DNA from: Channallabes apus
Lineage: Eukaryota; Chordata; Actinopteri; Siluriformes; Clariidae
NCBI GenBank assembly: GCA_030522415.1
Contig: CM060112.1
Span: forward strand, 14,881,727-14,945,726
Length of the DNA stretch: 64,000 nt
Direction of reading: 5' to 3'
The notes beneath the pieces were generated by a model. It was not told the DNA's origin. It saw nothing but the letters and a program-made list of their open reading frames with translations, and ran no database searches. Position 1 is the stretch's first letter. Each line of letters opens with the position of its first letter. A program made the translations under genes and the position numbers. Below, piece by piece: positions 1 through 13,094 of the stretch.

Positions 1-357
<357 letters not shown>

Positions 358-3300
358 GACACATTTCACACACTCAGAAATAAACTCTCATGTACACAGC
401 CAATCGCATACATGCACCCTTACCCTCATACTAACACAAAAGCACACACTCCGCTCTTCCTCCTCTTTAGAGACAGATTGTGAAACACGAGAGAAGTCCG
501 AGAGCGACTGACCACGATGATGACGAGAAAACGCTAACAGAACCACTGAGTTTGCACTCGCGCTGCCTCGCACCACTACTAGCTTCTTATTCTCGCTGCG
601 GCGCCGATCACACCGGCGCTCCATCATCAGGCGGCCTGTGCCGTGGGAGAACGTCAGCACCGCGTTCGCCAAATAAACTTCCACTCACAAATCCCACACA
701 ATCCACTGAGACGATTGGCGAAAACAAGGCCAGACCAGGAGCTCAGCGAATGGCAGGCGTACATGTCCATTTAGACTTCTCAAAGCAACTCGGTCCTTGT
801 GCCTCCCTTTGTTTCTTTTGTTTTTGTGTGTGTGTGCAGCTCCTTGTGTGACTCAAATGCAAAGGAAGTGACGCTGGATCAGTTCCAGAGATCCTAGAAA
901 ACTTCAGCAGCGATTTCCTGCTCGGTGCTTCTAAATGCACACGTTCTGTGTTACTTTCGTCCTCTGCCACCCTTTCAGCCAAATGTTTAGTACAACTGTG
1001 TGAATTTCTGCGCTTTGTACAATTTCGGTTTTTTTTTGTTTGTTTTTTTAAGTAATGTGAAAAGACGATGTTTCCAAGACCTTTTCGGGAACGCATCCAA
1101 ACACCACAAGGGTGACGACACGAAGAGGTTGGTTGTAAACTTTTTCAACAATTCTGGATTGTTCTTTGGGCATTTGCGGACCATGTGAAAACCGAAACTA
1201 TTCGTGTAAATGGATCAAGCTAGCTTTGTGATTATACTTTTTACAAAACTAAAGGGAATTTCCTGTGATTGATAGTTTTGGGGTTTTTTTTCCCTGCATG
1301 CTTCTTTTCCCACTGCAAACAATCAGGTCTCATTTAGTCGATGTGTCATGTGATGACTGACACTAAAGGGACAAGCTTCTGACTCTGTTCTCTCAAGTGC
1401 TCGTCACAATCAAGTGTGTGTGTGAGCGCGCACAAGCGAGAGACATCGCCAAGAGTCTTTCTTATTCCTGTTAGCCATATTGATGATATTGATCAAGACA
1501 GACTTGTTTTCAAATGAAACCGCATGCAGAGTGGAGCAGGATCTTGACCTCGCAGGCTGGTCGATATCAAAACACGCAGCGTCTGCATTTCTCGCGTGCT
1601 TTATGACGGAAACATTAGTGAGGGGAGAGCCTACAACCTCATTTACCTGTTCTTACTCAATATTAGGTGCTCAGGAGAACTCTCTTCTATATTCTACATA
1701 TTTATTCATGCCAGAGACTCTTGCGTCTGTGTGTGTGTGTGTATGAGAGAGAGAGAGAGACGGAGGGGTCATTTGTCAGCATTGGCCAAAATGTCCATTC
1801 ATTACTCACTCATTACTTTTCGAGGCCTTGGAGTGCAGAGCCCTATTTGGCTCAGTGAAGAGATGGCTCGTCTTTTGCTGCGCTGTATCCTTTTCATCGT
1901 TTTCACTCTATCACTTTGTCTTTTATAAAAAAATCTTTGGTGAAAACCTGGTAAAAATGAAGAGAATGTTTTGTTTATTTTTTTTTTCCCCTCTGAAAAA
2001 AGTCCTTTTAATGTTTCAGCCCAAGTTCCACGTGCTTGATGCCAGGCTGTCAAACGATCATGAGCAAGTGTGTGTGTGTCTGTTTATTTGCTAATTCTCT
2101 CTAATATTTTACCTCTCTTTCCTAGTAGTTGTTCTTTGTCTCACTTGTGTGTTTGTGCTGTACAGGCTTGAGCCCTGACTGACCTGTATTTAAGCAATAC
2201 GAAGCCAGATGAAAGCCAGGCGACTATCTGAAGTAATAATTTTATTTTCCACAGCAGTATTGGCTGTTGTGTGGCTCTGAGAAATGTAAGACTCTGTTTC
2301 AGGTCATGTGTCATTACGGAAGTTGTGTTCAAGAAAAACTTTAAAATAATAATAATAATAAAAAAAAATACATGACGCCACTAGCTTTAGGGTTCGTCAT
2401 TGGTGAGGTAACGCAAGTCTTTAGTCTGTAACACTAAACATGTAGGAAGCTGTTCGACCTGTCAGGGTTGCTTTATGGGTTTTAGGACCGTGTAGGGATG
2501 AGAGTTCGTATTGAAAACCTGTGTGTGTCTCCTGAAGGACACTATATGGAGCGAGACGTGTGTTAGAAAGAGTGTACAGAGTCTATTGAAAGAGTTAAGC
2601 TGTAAAGTGTTTGTATATAATGTAGCAGATCTGTAGAGGTCTCAGCACCGTACACGATAATTTATGACACGATGCTTTAAGGCATAAACACAAACACACA
2701 CCCAGATCCTAATAATTAACCCACACTATCGTGCCCAGTTCACGTCCTTTCTGTGAAAGCCTGAGCTTTTCGGTTTCTGATCCTTTTTGCATGCGTGAAT
2801 GTATATTTCCTCATAAATGACTGACAGCTGATATTTGAACCTGATATTCCCGCTTTTTTCCTCCTGATGTTCGTTTCGTCACTCTTTTATCTTCAAACAG
2901 TCCGATTCTATCACCATGTGTCCTGTATGTTATTGAACTGGCAAAGAATGAAGGAGTCACATTTGCACCACCATCACCACCTACTCAACCAATAGCAGAA
3001 GAGCAACCAAAGCAGACTCTGCTCCGCGTGAGCAGTTGCGGGTCTCTACGTCTGTTTTAAGCTGCTTTCATGCATCTGTTCTGTGATTTTAAACCAGTAC
3101 CTGCTTGCCGTGTAGCCGTCACCTTCTGTACATAGCTGTAAAAAATAGTTTGAAACATCACTTTTTTTTTTTGCTTTGTTGTTATTTTGTTTTGTTGTTT
3201 TTGTTACCTCAGTTTGTCGACGGTATCCTTGATGCGTCCAAACCCGAGAGACCTGATTATTTATGAGCGAATATGCTAATCTAAAAGGGGTGGGGCTCTC

Positions 3301-3515
3301 ACACTACTTTTCCTTTTGTATTTTTTGCCTTTTACAGACCATTCGCATTACTATCATGTCAATACGATTGTCCTTGTTGTATATCTAATTATTATTATTA
3401 TTATTATATTGAGTTTGTGTCAGCTGTACAGTTCTGTGTTGAAAAATTATACCTGATGCAGAGTCTTATACTGTAATGTGTCTCCTTTCAATAAAGAAAA
3501 TTACTTCGTAATATA
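358..3515 (+). other. agap1: agap1 3' UTR (inferred extent)
   Basis: There is no coding potential after the stop. The stretch has U-rich runs, short (TG)n and (TAA)n tracts, and early AATAAA hexamers near 379 and 674 that could give short isoforms. The far end is set by the strong AATAAA at 3490. After it the sequence turns into repeat-derived DNA. The extent is inferred from the signal, not from transcript data. Confidence 0.55.
3490..3495 (+). terminator. agap1: distal polyadenylation signal of agap1
   Basis: AATAAA in the context TTTCAATAAAGAAAATTAC, about 3.1 kb after the agap1 stop, in otherwise unique sequence. It is the most likely distal poly(A) site. Another AATAAA at about 4378 lies within transposon-derived DNA and is less likely. 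Confidence 0.5.
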
Positions 3516-3959
3516 ACACCACGGGCTCGTCAATTTAGTTTATTCTGAGGTGTTCGCAAAAAAAAAAAAGTAAATAAATCCTGATGTGTGATATGAAAAT
3601 AGACTGTTTGTTATATGCTGAATAGCATAATCATTGAACCTAAATGCATTTTGTAACAAGTTTAATTATTAACACACCGAACACTATGGTGAGGTAATTA
3701 AAGATTCCATATTTTACTATTTCTTTAACACCCAGCCTCTAATGTAAGCGGTTCTGTGTTCTCACCCAGCATAGTGCTACTGTAGTTCTGCCATGGAACC
3801 GTTTTTTTCTGAGTGCCAGTGCCTCGGCTGTCTAAAACAAAGAACTGGTTTAAAATTGGGCACCAGCTCTGAACTAGTCCTGGAACCACCTTGGTGAAAA
3901 TGGGGTAACAGAAAAATGAGGTATTAAATTTTTCTAAAATAGATGTTAAAAAAAAAAAA

Positions 3960-4095
3960 AAAGAACAGTGTAATGGTTAGCACTGTTGGCTGGCACCTCC
4001 AGGGTTCGATTCCTGTCTGTGTGCATGTAGCTTGCATGTTCTCCATGTGCTTGGTGGGTTTCCTCCGGTTTTCTCCCTTTTCGAACATCCCATTG
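3960..4095 (+). mobile_element. SINE relic (head fragment)
   Basis: This has the same order of blocks as the SINE copies at 7189 and 52934: a GTTAGCACTGT block, a CACCTCCAGGG block, GTTCGATTCC (RNA polymerase III B-box-like), then TTGCATGTTCTCC and GGTGGGTTTCCTCCGG. It is diverged and truncated, and its 3' half is missing. Confidence 0.65.
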
Positions 4096-4099
4096 CATA

Positions 4100-4440
4100 T
4101 TTATTCCTGTAATGATGACGTCCATTCGTCTGGGAAGTCTCCCTCCTAACTATCCGGAGCATCTGTGGGGGTTCACCCATTCAGCTGCAAGAGCGTTACT
4201 GAGATGCTGATGTTGGACAGAAACGCCTGGTGTGCAGTCGACCTTCCTCATCCTTCAGTACAAAGGTATTTAGTGAGGTGGTTTTGTTTGGGTCAGCCGA
4301 GTTCATCCAGCTAAGCATGTGTTCATGGAGCTACTTTGTGCTCAGGGCTGCTGTCGTTGCTGTGAAATGATTGGGCCAATAAAGGGAAATTCTTATTGTG
4401 TTATTAATGGGACGTTTGGATTTATTTTGGTAAACAAAAA
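4100..4440 (-). mobile_element. Tc1/mariner-type element fragment
   Basis: Phrases such as GATGCTGATGTTGGACAG, CAGTCGACC, TTCATGGAGCT and TTTGTGCTCAGGG match a common teleost Tc1/mariner family read antisense to its transposase. The copy is decayed and non-coding. The family call is from memory of the repeat consensus. Confidence 0.5.
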
Positions 4441-4859
4441 GCTCCAGAGCACAAATAAGCTTAGGATCAGTTAATTCATGTGCCTAATTTTAATGTAGAT
4501 AAAAAAAAAAATAATTCCTCTTGAAAATATGCAGCATTAAGGTTGTGACATTGTAAACGGGCATGATTTTGTTACAGTGTACAGATTTTCTACAAACTCT
4601 GCAATTTAGCATTATATTATGGTGCCCTTGTACCATGAAATACTTGAATAAACAAAAAATATATAATGTAGATTTGAAATTATTTGTCATTTTTGGAATT
4701 GATTGTCTTTAATAAACTGGTGCTGTGGATGTGACATTTTCATGTTGTGTACGGGACAAATCTGTCTGAATCAGCCCTCAAATTATACAAAGAACCTGCT
4801 TGAATTCTGTATTTTAACATGAAACATAAATTAGTAATTTTATATATACGTATATATAA

Positions 4860-5700
4860 ACACTTTATAATTTTAGATCGATAGATAAGTGTTTATTTCT
4901 TTTAATGATGATTTTGGCTTATAGCTAATGAAAACCCGAAATTCTGTATCTCAGAACATTTGGGGAAAAAAAAAAAAAGATTTTTAACACAGAAATGTTG
5001 GACTACTAAGAAAGTGTGAACATGTACGGCGCACAATACTTGGCCAGGTCTACGTTTGCATTAATTACTGCAGCAATGTGGCACGACATTAAGGTGATCA
5101 GTCTGTTGCACTGCTAAGGTGTTATGGAAGCCCAGGTTGCTTTAATAGCAGCCTTTAGCTCTTTTGCATTTTTGGTTTTGTTGTCTTACATCTTCCTCTC
5201 CACAAACTACACAAGTGGTTTAGTTTGTCTGGTTCAAGAGTGGCTTGACACAAGGAATGCGACAGTTGTAGCCCATGTCCTGTATACGTCTTGAAGCACA
5301 GACTCCAGCTGCTGTCCACTCCTGGTGAATCTCTCTAATTCTTGAATGGGCTTCGTTTCACAAGGCTGTGCTTGTGCACCTTTTTCTACCAATTTTTTCA
5401 CCATTTAAACATTCAGGAAACCTTTTCAGGTGTATTTCGCTCATGAGCTGATTAAAGTGTGACTCATGACACTCCAATATTGAACTTTTTCCACAATATT
5501 CTCATTTTCTGAGATACCGATTTTGGGGTTTTATTAGCTTTTATCCATAATCATCAAAATAAAAAAAAAAACTAAACACTTGAAATATATTAGGTTGTGT
5601 GTAGTTAATCTATAAAATACAGATGAGTTTCACTTTTTGAATTTAATTACTGAAATAAATCAATGTTTTGCTGATATTCTAATATATTCCCTCTCTTTTT
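4860..5700 (-). mobile_element. Decayed, internally deleted Tc1-type transposon
   Basis: The ends carry diverged inverted copies of the same terminal sequence. On the left, GTGTTTATTTCTTTTAATGA, GCTAATGAAAACC and GTATCTCAGAA. On the right, TTCTGAGATACCGATTTT, then AAACACTTGAAATATAT and TCACTTTTTGAATTTAATTA. Between them are remnants of a transposase in antisense (GCGACAGTTGTAGCCCATGT). The gene has stops and large deletions and cannot be translated. The copy belongs to the Tc1 family whose transposases begin MGKTADLT, related to the element at 32513. Confidence 0.75.
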
Positions 5701-6218
5701 ACTGAAAAGTCTTAAATCTATTGATCCTCTTAAATTATATAAAAATACAACTAAATTCATATCTTCAAGTGTGGATAAAAAAAAAACTACTGCTCCTACA
5801 TAATCGCCACTCATTGATCTGAACTTGGAAAGGTTTTCACACAGCTTTCTTTTATGATTTCAAAATAGGTGAGTTTTTTTAAACAATTTAACATCAATGG
5901 CATGAAATTCAGGGAAAGTGTTTGTCATTTTACATCATCTATATTATTAAAACACGATTTAATGTTAATTTACAGATTAACTTATTGTCAACCTCTAACA
6001 TTAAAATGAGTCAAAGCAAGTATTGAACGCTTGTTTCCACCTTCAAGGAACAAACAGAGACAATAATAAAATTTAAAATCTCTTTTTATTCTTAGGAAAG
6101 TTATACAGTAAGGGATATATTATTTATTGCTGCTTGAAAATGTAACTTTTTGTCCTAAGCATTAATTTAATTGATGGGTTTCCACTAGATCAATCACATC
6201 ATGTCCTTCCTCACAAAC

Positions 6219-6220
<2 letters not shown>

Positions 6221-6253
<33 letters not shown>
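6221..6253. repeat. (TG)n microsatellite
   Basis: About 16 TG dinucleotides in unique intergenic sequence. Confidence 0.95.
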
Positions 6254-6254
<1 letters not shown>

Positions 6255-6258
<4 letters not shown>

Positions 6259-6560
6259 CTGCAGGCCCTCTGAGACGCACTGGGATTGTGTGGTGTAGAT
6301 GAAGGCATTTCATGCCAGGCCCTGTGGACTCTGCTGAGGCTCTAATGGGATAATGGTGCTCTAATCCTCTCCTCTTTCTGTCTCTCTGACTCTTTTTTTT
6401 CTCACTCTCTGTCTCAGGAAGCTTCACAAAGCAGCTGGGGAGGGGACAGAAGGACAACGCTCACGCTCACAAAAGCCCCCTGACCAGGGAAGGACAAAAG
6501 GGAGCCTCAGCAGCCAGGGACAGCAGATGTAATTAAAGAGATCAGACAGGACTGAGGGGG
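6255..6560. promoter_or_regulatory. Candidate conserved non-coding block
   Basis: High-complexity sequence with higher GC than its surroundings, no open frame and no resemblance to the local repeats. It contains GATGTAATTAAAGAG, a homeodomain-type TAATTA core. It is an inferred candidate only; no alignment was made. Confidence 0.25.
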
Positions 6561-6649
6561 AAACTGAACAGTGTGCAGAGAGGAAATGGACATTGTGTGT
6601 GCTGAGATAGGAGGAGTTTCACAAAAGAAGGCCAACAACTGTCAGTTTT

Positions 6650-7135
6650 AGATCATCAGACTAGACCATGTCTGGCTAAAAAAAAAAAAAATCTCACACT
6701 CTAAGATTTCATTAGGTTTGATTACAGCACAAACTCTGTAAATGTAAAGACACTGTCTCCAGAGGCTTGTACAGTGTTCATGTGCTTCCCTTCTGGTCCT
6801 GATGCGTCTGTCGCTCGGGAATAGAGTCAGTCTGAACTTATCAGATCACATGACATTTGTCCATTGCTCTAAAGTCCAGTCTCCGTGAGTTCTCATCACA
6901 GTGTTAATGCGTGGAAATGCTCTTACTTTCACTATTAAACAAAGCAGTTTTTGTGACTTTTTTTTTTTTCATCATATTTCTTAAACAAAGTTGATGAGTC
7001 AGCATTATCCTTCCAGGTTTTGATAATGTACAGTATGGAAGAGTTCTTAACTTTAAGTAATTTTAAATATCCTTAGTTGTTTTTTTGCTTGTTATAGCCA
7101 AACAATTTGATCTTTTTAAACGGTGCTTTTTACTA
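6650..7135 (-). mobile_element. Tc1/mariner-type relic (TGGCCAAAAA family)
   Basis: Antisense transposase remnants include CTGTCTCCAGAGGCTTGTAC, CAGATCACATGACATT, and GTGGAAATGCTCTTACTTTC followed by ACTATTAAACA. The same blocks occur at 34425-34990 in the same orientation and, sense-strand, in the 52888-54265 element. Frameshifts and poly(T) insertions make it non-coding. Confidence 0.65.
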
Positions 7136-7176
7136 TTTTTACTTTATTATTATTATTATTATTATTCAGTTTGTCT

Positions 7177-7536
7177 AAAATAAAAAAAGGGACGGCGCGG
7201 TGGTGTAGTGGTTAGCACTGTCGACTTGCACCTCCAGGGTCTGGGTTCGATTCCCGTCTCTGTGTGCATGGAGTTTGCATGTTCTCCCCGTGCTTGGTGG
7301 GTTTCCTCCGGGTACTCCGGTTTCCTCCCACAGTCCAAAGATATGCAGGTTAGGTTAATTGGCGTTCCTAAATTGACCATAGTGTGTGAATGAGTGTGTG
7401 TGCTCTGCGATGGATTGGCACGCTGTCCAGGGTGTACCCTGCCTCGTGCCCTGAGTCTCCTGGGATAAGCTCCAGGTCCCTGCGACCCTAAATACAGGAT
7501 TAAGCGGTATAGAAGATGAATGAATAAAATAAATAA
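7177..7536 (+). mobile_element. tRNA-headed SINE, near full length
   Basis: The head is GGCGCGGTGGTGTAGTGGTT (A-box-like), then GGTTCGATTCCCGTC (B-box-like). The conserved body contains TTTGCATGTTCTCCCCG and CCTCCCACAGTCCAAAGATA. The 3' part carries CCAGGGTGTACCCTGCC and GCTCCAGGTCCCTGCGAC, ending in AAGCGGTATAGAAGATGAAT and a (GAAT)n-like tail. AAAATAAA-type sequence flanks both sides. I infer a V-SINE/Mermaid-type fish SINE. Confidence 0.85.
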
Positions 7537-8019
7537 GACTATGTATCTTGTCGAATCTGATTTGGATATTTGAGATATATACAGTAGCTTGATGAACTTA
7601 TTCAAGAACATAGTCTATTTTTAGCTTCCAAGTATAAAGTCTACTATAGTTTATTATCAATATAAAATAAGTGCCTTGTCCTGATCATGCTCATGGTGGA
7701 TCCTATTCTGGGATCATGACACCCTCAGTGTTTTTTTTTTGTTTTGTTTTTTTTGGAAAGCAGGAAAAAAAAAAAAACACAAAACCCAGAGAAAACTCAT
7801 GCATGGACATGTAATGTTGCAAAAATACTCCTCATTCAATAATATATTTTGGATTGAACTGGGGAATCTGGACACAAAACCAGTGCACATCTGGCTTGCC
7901 TCTAAACAACATTTTAAGAGTAATCATTATAATCTAGTATTGTTATGTAACAAAGTTCAAATATCTTAATAATGTACTTACACATATCTGTAGTTTACTT
8001 ACATTACTTACGTACAACT

Positions 8020-8265
8020 TTTACTTTTTTATTTATTTATATAGCACATTTCACAATGGTCATTGGCGGAAAACATCTAAATCTAAAAATTATGGAAACG
8101 AGTTTAAAAAGTGTGATGAAATATTTATAAATGGTAAACATCAGATTTTCCCTGGTAAGCAAGTCGAGGATAACGGTGGTAAAGGAAAAACTCCCTGAGA
8201 TGGAAACTGGGACCCGATCCTCATTTGGGTGAAAACTAATAGCAGGGATTGAATCGTTTGTGTTT
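8020..8265 (+). repeat. Dispersed fish repeat fragment
   Basis: TTATTTATATAGCACATTTC, ACAATGGTCATTG, GTGGTAAAGGAAAAACTCCC and GATCCTCATTTGGGTGA, in this order, match a dispersed repeat common in ostariophysan genomes. A short piece of the same kind occurs near 50273. The class was not determined. Confidence 0.55.
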
Positions 8266-8989
8266 TACTCCACTACATTTCCTAAATAAAATGTGTACTT
8301 TTACTCTGATTCATTTCCCCTAAGGATTTTATTTGTGGATATAAAATGAAATCAGAAGAAATCTGTTAGACTGTGAAAACGCAGGTTTGAAAGAAATGAT
8401 TTCATGCATCGGATTGAAAGATTTTAATAGCAGATACCTTTTGTGCCTACAGAAAGTCACTGAATTACAAAACTCCACTTTCAACCTGAAAAATCACATT
8501 GATGTGAATTAAATTAATTTTGATTTAATAGACCCACAACATCAATGTTATTTAATTTTAGCTAGTTAGTTATTATCAGATATTCAGCTAATGTGATGGT
8601 CAGGCTAATAGGTACAAGCTAACATCACTGATTAGCTTACTGATTAGATTTTTAACTGATATTGCACCATGTTATGCTTCACCATAAGAAAAACATAATA
8701 AAACTCAATCATAATTCTAACTGCTCACTTTTTTAACTCTATTTTTTTACTTACTTATTTTTACTTCACTTACGTACGTTTAATATTTGAACATTATTTT
8801 TGATACCTATGTGTAGTAAATATCAGACAATTTAAGACTTTTCTTCAAGGTAACATTCAAATATCTGACTTTGGAAAACTTCTACCAAAGTTAAGGTACT
8901 TGTACTTTTCCATAATCCTGATCACGGAGTAAGGAAGCGGTGACGCAGTGGAGCAGGATTGTTCTGATGGAAAGGCTGCCATTGTGGAG

Positions 8990-9200
8990 CATCTTGTCCA
9001 ACTCCAGTCTGATCTTCCCTTGTCATAAATCAGTCCCACTTCCCCTTGCGATGGAGTTCGGTGAAGCAAAGTGCCGCTTCAGTGTATTAACACAGCTGTG
9101 TTCATTTATCAGTGTGTGTGTGTGTATGTCACATCCACATGCTAATGGCATTAGAAATGCAAGAGGTCCCCTGAAATGAGGCGTGAGCAGAGCCATCATG
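8990..9200. promoter_or_regulatory. Candidate conserved non-coding block
   Basis: Unique, moderately GC-rich sequence without an open frame in an otherwise AT-rich, repeat-laden region. It includes a GTGTGTGTGTGT run near 9110. Inference only. Confidence 0.2.
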
Positions 9201-9899
9201 GTGTGATGATAATCTTGGTATGGTCACAGGAAAGAAGAGCTGCAGGAGTGTCTTTTCACATTTTCGCACGCACACACACACACCCCAATATTGGAGACTG
9301 GCAGTATGTGATGCACCTCAGGGCCACCACAAGAGATACTTGGTCCTTGATAACCTAATTATACTGGATTCCCAACCGTGAGCCCTCTGTCACTCAGGGG
9401 CCCTTGGAGAATTGTCTTTGCTCGCTGCACACTGCTCGACAACAACACTGATGATGCAATAGTTTAAAATATGCTTTTGCACTAATAGTCTTATTTTCAT
9501 CTTATGTAAAGTAGGAAATAAAAACATGAACATTTCTAAACATGTTAAAATGTGTTCATTAAATGTTATTTTCATAATAAAATAAATGTATGATTAAACC
9601 TGAATCTCGAAAATGTTTATTCTTATACATGAGGCATTTCTCTGATAAAGGAAATAATATAAAAGATTGCATATATCACTTGTATTAAGAGTGTATCTCC
9701 AGGGTTATAGACACAAATAATAATGAAGCACAAGCACCAGAGGTACTAGAATGTTTATCAGACACATGTATGAGTTGCTGACTGGTGAATCCTGTTAGAG
9801 TGTGATCTATGTGATTTCATTCATAAAATGTAGAGTGAATTACTTTCCTATTTGTTCTGCATGTACAAATTTGGTCAGTTAAAGAGGGATGTGTGTGTG

Positions 9900-10120
9900 T
9901 GCGCGTGTGCCTCAGATGACTTATTGGTCCTCCAGCCAGTGTCTATTAGGTGACATGAGTCTCATGGCTTGTTCTCCATCAGAATTAATCATTGGAGGTT
10001 AATTTGAGTCTTAGACAAGTTGCTGTTAATTTAGTGCGCGAGGGACACGAAGGAGTGAAAAGCTGCAGGCCTGGCCGATTCCCTCAGGGCCCATTTATCT
10101 GTCCGGCACGATGGCTGGTC
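9900..10120. promoter_or_regulatory. Candidate gbx2-side conserved non-coding block
   Basis: High-complexity sequence with several homeodomain-type cores (GAATTAATCATTGG, GGTTAATTTG, TGTTAATTTAG) and a GC-rich end. There is no coding frame and no repeat similarity. It lies 3 kb downstream of gbx2. Confidence 0.3.
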
Positions 10121-10500
10121 TTGATTACTATTTGCTAAAAAAATAAATAAATAAGTAAATAAATGATTAGATTTAAGGCAATTGTCAGATCTCTCTCTTT
10201 GTCCTCCTCCTCCTTAGTTACACTTTGGTCATCTTGTTTCCTTCTGCACATTTTACCTCATATTTCTCAAATCGTTGTATTAGCCTACACTTTTAGAGCA
10301 CTTGATCTTAGAGCTTATCTACTCCACTGAGGCTCGCTTATGGACTGCTCCTCACAGAATGACTGCTCCTACTGTATATGTGTATTTGATGCTTCCCATT
10401 TGGGAGACGTACAACCAGTTTGTGAGTTCTATAAAGAATATATTGTTGAAGTTCAAGCTATAAATCAGTGTCTGACTTTTGTGCTTTTTTTTTTGATCAT

Positions 10501-11515
10501 ATATAAAAGCATTAAAGGCACTGAGAGGTGAACTGAATATCATTGATTATCACATTACAATGGCAAAGGGTGTGATATATTGGACAGCATGTAAACAATT
10601 GAAACCTGAGATGTTGAAAGCAGGAACAGTAGTTAAACATAATGGCTTGAGCAAGGATTTATATAATGAATAAATAGTATTAGGTGGATGACTGGTCAGA
10701 GCATCTCTAGAACAGCAAGACTTGAGGGTTGTTCCTGGTTTTCAGTTAGTAGACAATGATCTGACAAAGAACGACTAGGGAACTAACAAAAGGGTTATGC
10801 ACACAAAGCTCACAGGGGAGCAAAAGCTGACTTGTCAACTCTAATACCTCAGAAGAGCTTGTGTAACACAAATTAATTAAAACATTAATGCTGAATAGTT
10901 GAATGGCCATGCTGACCTGTGTCTACCACCAAAAGCATTTAAATCAGAAACAGAAGTGGACTATTGGAAAAAGGTGGCCTGATCAGATCAAGGTGTGTAA
11001 AGCGAGGAAAGTTGTGGAACAGACGCCAGGAAGCATTGTGATACTCTGAGTTATGCTCTGCTGGAAAACCTTGGGTCCAGGCTGTTTCTTTCACAAGTAC
11101 CACCTACCTAAATATTGCTGTAGACCAGCTAAACCCCTTCATGCCAACACTATTCTGTAATGCTTGTGAGCTCTTCCATAGAATAACGTGTTCTGGAATG
11201 GTTTGAGGAACCAAAAAATGTTCAGGAATGGATTGAGGAACCTGACAAAGAGTTCAGGGTGTCATCTGGATCTTTAAATGTCCCAGATTGCAATCTGACT
11301 GAGCTTCTGTGGGATGTGCCTGACAAACCAATCTTTTCCCATGCCACATTGCAGCGTACAGCACACAGAGAGGATCTGGTGCACCACTGATACCTCAGCA
11401 TACCTTCAGAGGTCTAGTGGAGTTCAGGAACCAACAGGTCAGAGCTGTTTTGGCAATACAAGGAAGAGCTACACGATATTCGAAGGCTGGTTTTAATATT
11501 ATGGCTGATCGATGT
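10501..11515 (+). mobile_element. Decayed Tc1/mariner-type transposon (GGCTGATCGGTGT family)
   Basis: The 3' end reads TTATGGCTGATCGATGTGT, and the 5' part has GTGAACTGAATATCATTGAT and GTGATATATTGGACAGCA. The sense transposase remnant includes GACTGGTCAGAGCATCTCTA, GGAAAAAGGTGGCCTGATCA, GAAAACCTTGGGTCCAGGC and ACAGGTCAGAGCTGTTTTGG. There are stops and indels throughout, so no protein is made. A second copy in the opposite orientation is at 28585-29275. Confidence 0.75.
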
Positions 11516-12600
11516 GTAATTATATTTTAATATATTGTAGTTATTTGTTTTGGCTATTTCTTCATTTTTACAGCATTGTCCAAAAAAAGCATAAACCTCT
11601 TGTAATGTCACTGACAACACAAGTTCTTAATACAACCGAGATTTTAGTGGAGAATCTTACTGAATGTTTCAACATTTGCTGTTTGCTATTTTTGGGAGAT
11701 TTCTGAAATGTTCTGCTGTATTGTGTGTGTGGTGCTACAGAGGCCTGACATTTCCCTTCCCTTCACAATGCAGATCAACAAAGCATTTCATATTCCGTAA
11801 TGTTTTATGATTTTTATAAATTGTTAGAATTTTTTTTTATTAAAATAATATGTTTAAGCATTCTTAAATTTATTTTTTTTATTGTATTTCTTTTGTGTTT
11901 TAAATGTAATCATTTGGAACGTTCTATTTACATTTTCTTCCAAACAAACATTCTTTCATTCTTTTTATTATATATTTAATTATTTTACACAAACCAACAA
12001 TGCAGCTATGTCTAGATTTGCTTTCCTTTTTTGTTCTTTATAAATAATTGCGTACGTGTTTTGTATAATGTTAATTTGAACTTCATTTTGTCTTTAATTC
12101 TGGTTGTGTGTGAAACGAATAAGCTTTAATTAACACACACTGCGTATGAGATGAGGATAAAAACTTAAATAGAATGATAATAAAAAGATTGGCTGCATTC
12201 CTACAGCGCAAATTAGTTACAAAATTAATTGAAAATTTAATAATGTAACTTTGATTACAGCAGACAAAGAATAATAATAATAAATAATAATAACAATAAC
12301 AATAATAATAATAATAAGTAGTCCTTTACTCGGTAATGTATGAAAATTAATTTTAAAAACATCACCACAAGTTTTGTTCACAATCACGGTCCACTTTAAT
12401 GCACACAATCTCGACGCATTAAACTCTTCGCATGTTAGCAACTCTTTGCACAAGATCAAATAAATTAGCAGCGTGCCCCCATGAAGAACAAAAATACCAA
12501 AAGCAGAAAAAAAAAATAATAATGAGTATTAATTATAACATATAAAAACAATAAAAACACGGGTGGATGTAACAGACCATAATCTCGGAGGCTTGGCTGT
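11516..12600. other. AT-rich gene-free stretch
   Basis: I see no gene here. It holds poly(T) runs, ATTA-rich sequence, and an (AAT)n/(AAC)n microsatellite at about 12270-12318. Confidence 0.6.
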
Positions 12601-12602
12601 TT

Positions 12603-12608
12603 TTTATT
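12603..12608 (-). terminator. gbx2: Possible gbx2 polyadenylation signal
   Basis: AATAAA on the minus strand, 487 bases after the gbx2 stop. It would place a (CA)n(CG)n tract inside the 3' UTR. Other hexamers occur farther on in the AT-rich region, so the choice is uncertain. Confidence 0.35.
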
Positions 12609-12777
12609 CAGTGCTTCAGTAGATCAGAGCCGCAAAAGTGCTCAAGTGATCACCATCATCTCTGTTAAAAAAAAAAATGCAAACACACACACAGAACACT
12701 ACAGACAAACACAATGAAAGTTCACATTCTTTAAATCTACTGGGAATTTGTTTATTCATCGTTTGGTCCACGGCATC

Positions 12778-12781
<4 letters not shown>

Positions 12782-12823
<42 letters not shown>

Positions 12824-12826
12824 CGC
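12782..12826. repeat. (TG)n(CG)n tract in the probable gbx2 3' UTR
   Basis: An uninterrupted alternating purine-pyrimidine run: about 17 TG units followed by about 6 CG units. It is Z-DNA-prone in composition. Confidence 0.95.
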
Positions 12827-13094
12827 TTTTGTCTGTGCCCAGCTACCAGAACTTGGGCTGCGTCCCAAACCGCATTACACTGCATGTTAAAACAGCACAC
12901 TATCTATAGTAACAGTTCTGGAGGAGTGCTGTTGTGCCGCATTATTCACTACAAAACTCTGCAGTCTCGTGCGTTCAGACAAGCCGACGCTGCCTCCTCG
13001 CCGAGGAGAACCGCAGCTATCCGCGTCTGGAGTCATGTTTGTAAACGAGTCGGAGTTGAGTGTGTGTGTGTGTTAGTCCGCAGCTCAGCGCGGG

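Larger units (their letters stand above)
3516..12600. other. agap1-gbx2 intergenic region
   Basis: No exon with splice sites and conserved residues was seen on either strand. The content is described in separate entries: SINE copies (3960, 7189), Tc1-type relics (4100, 4860, 6650, 10501), a dispersed repeat (8020), microsatellites, and a few high-complexity blocks (6255, 8990, 9900). Between 11516 and 12600 I see only AT-rich DNA with (AAT)n runs. Confidence 0.6.

Noticed and set aside
7189..7260. tRNA gene
   Set aside because: A-box and B-box-like sequences are present, but no cloverleaf can be formed; they belong to the SINE head.
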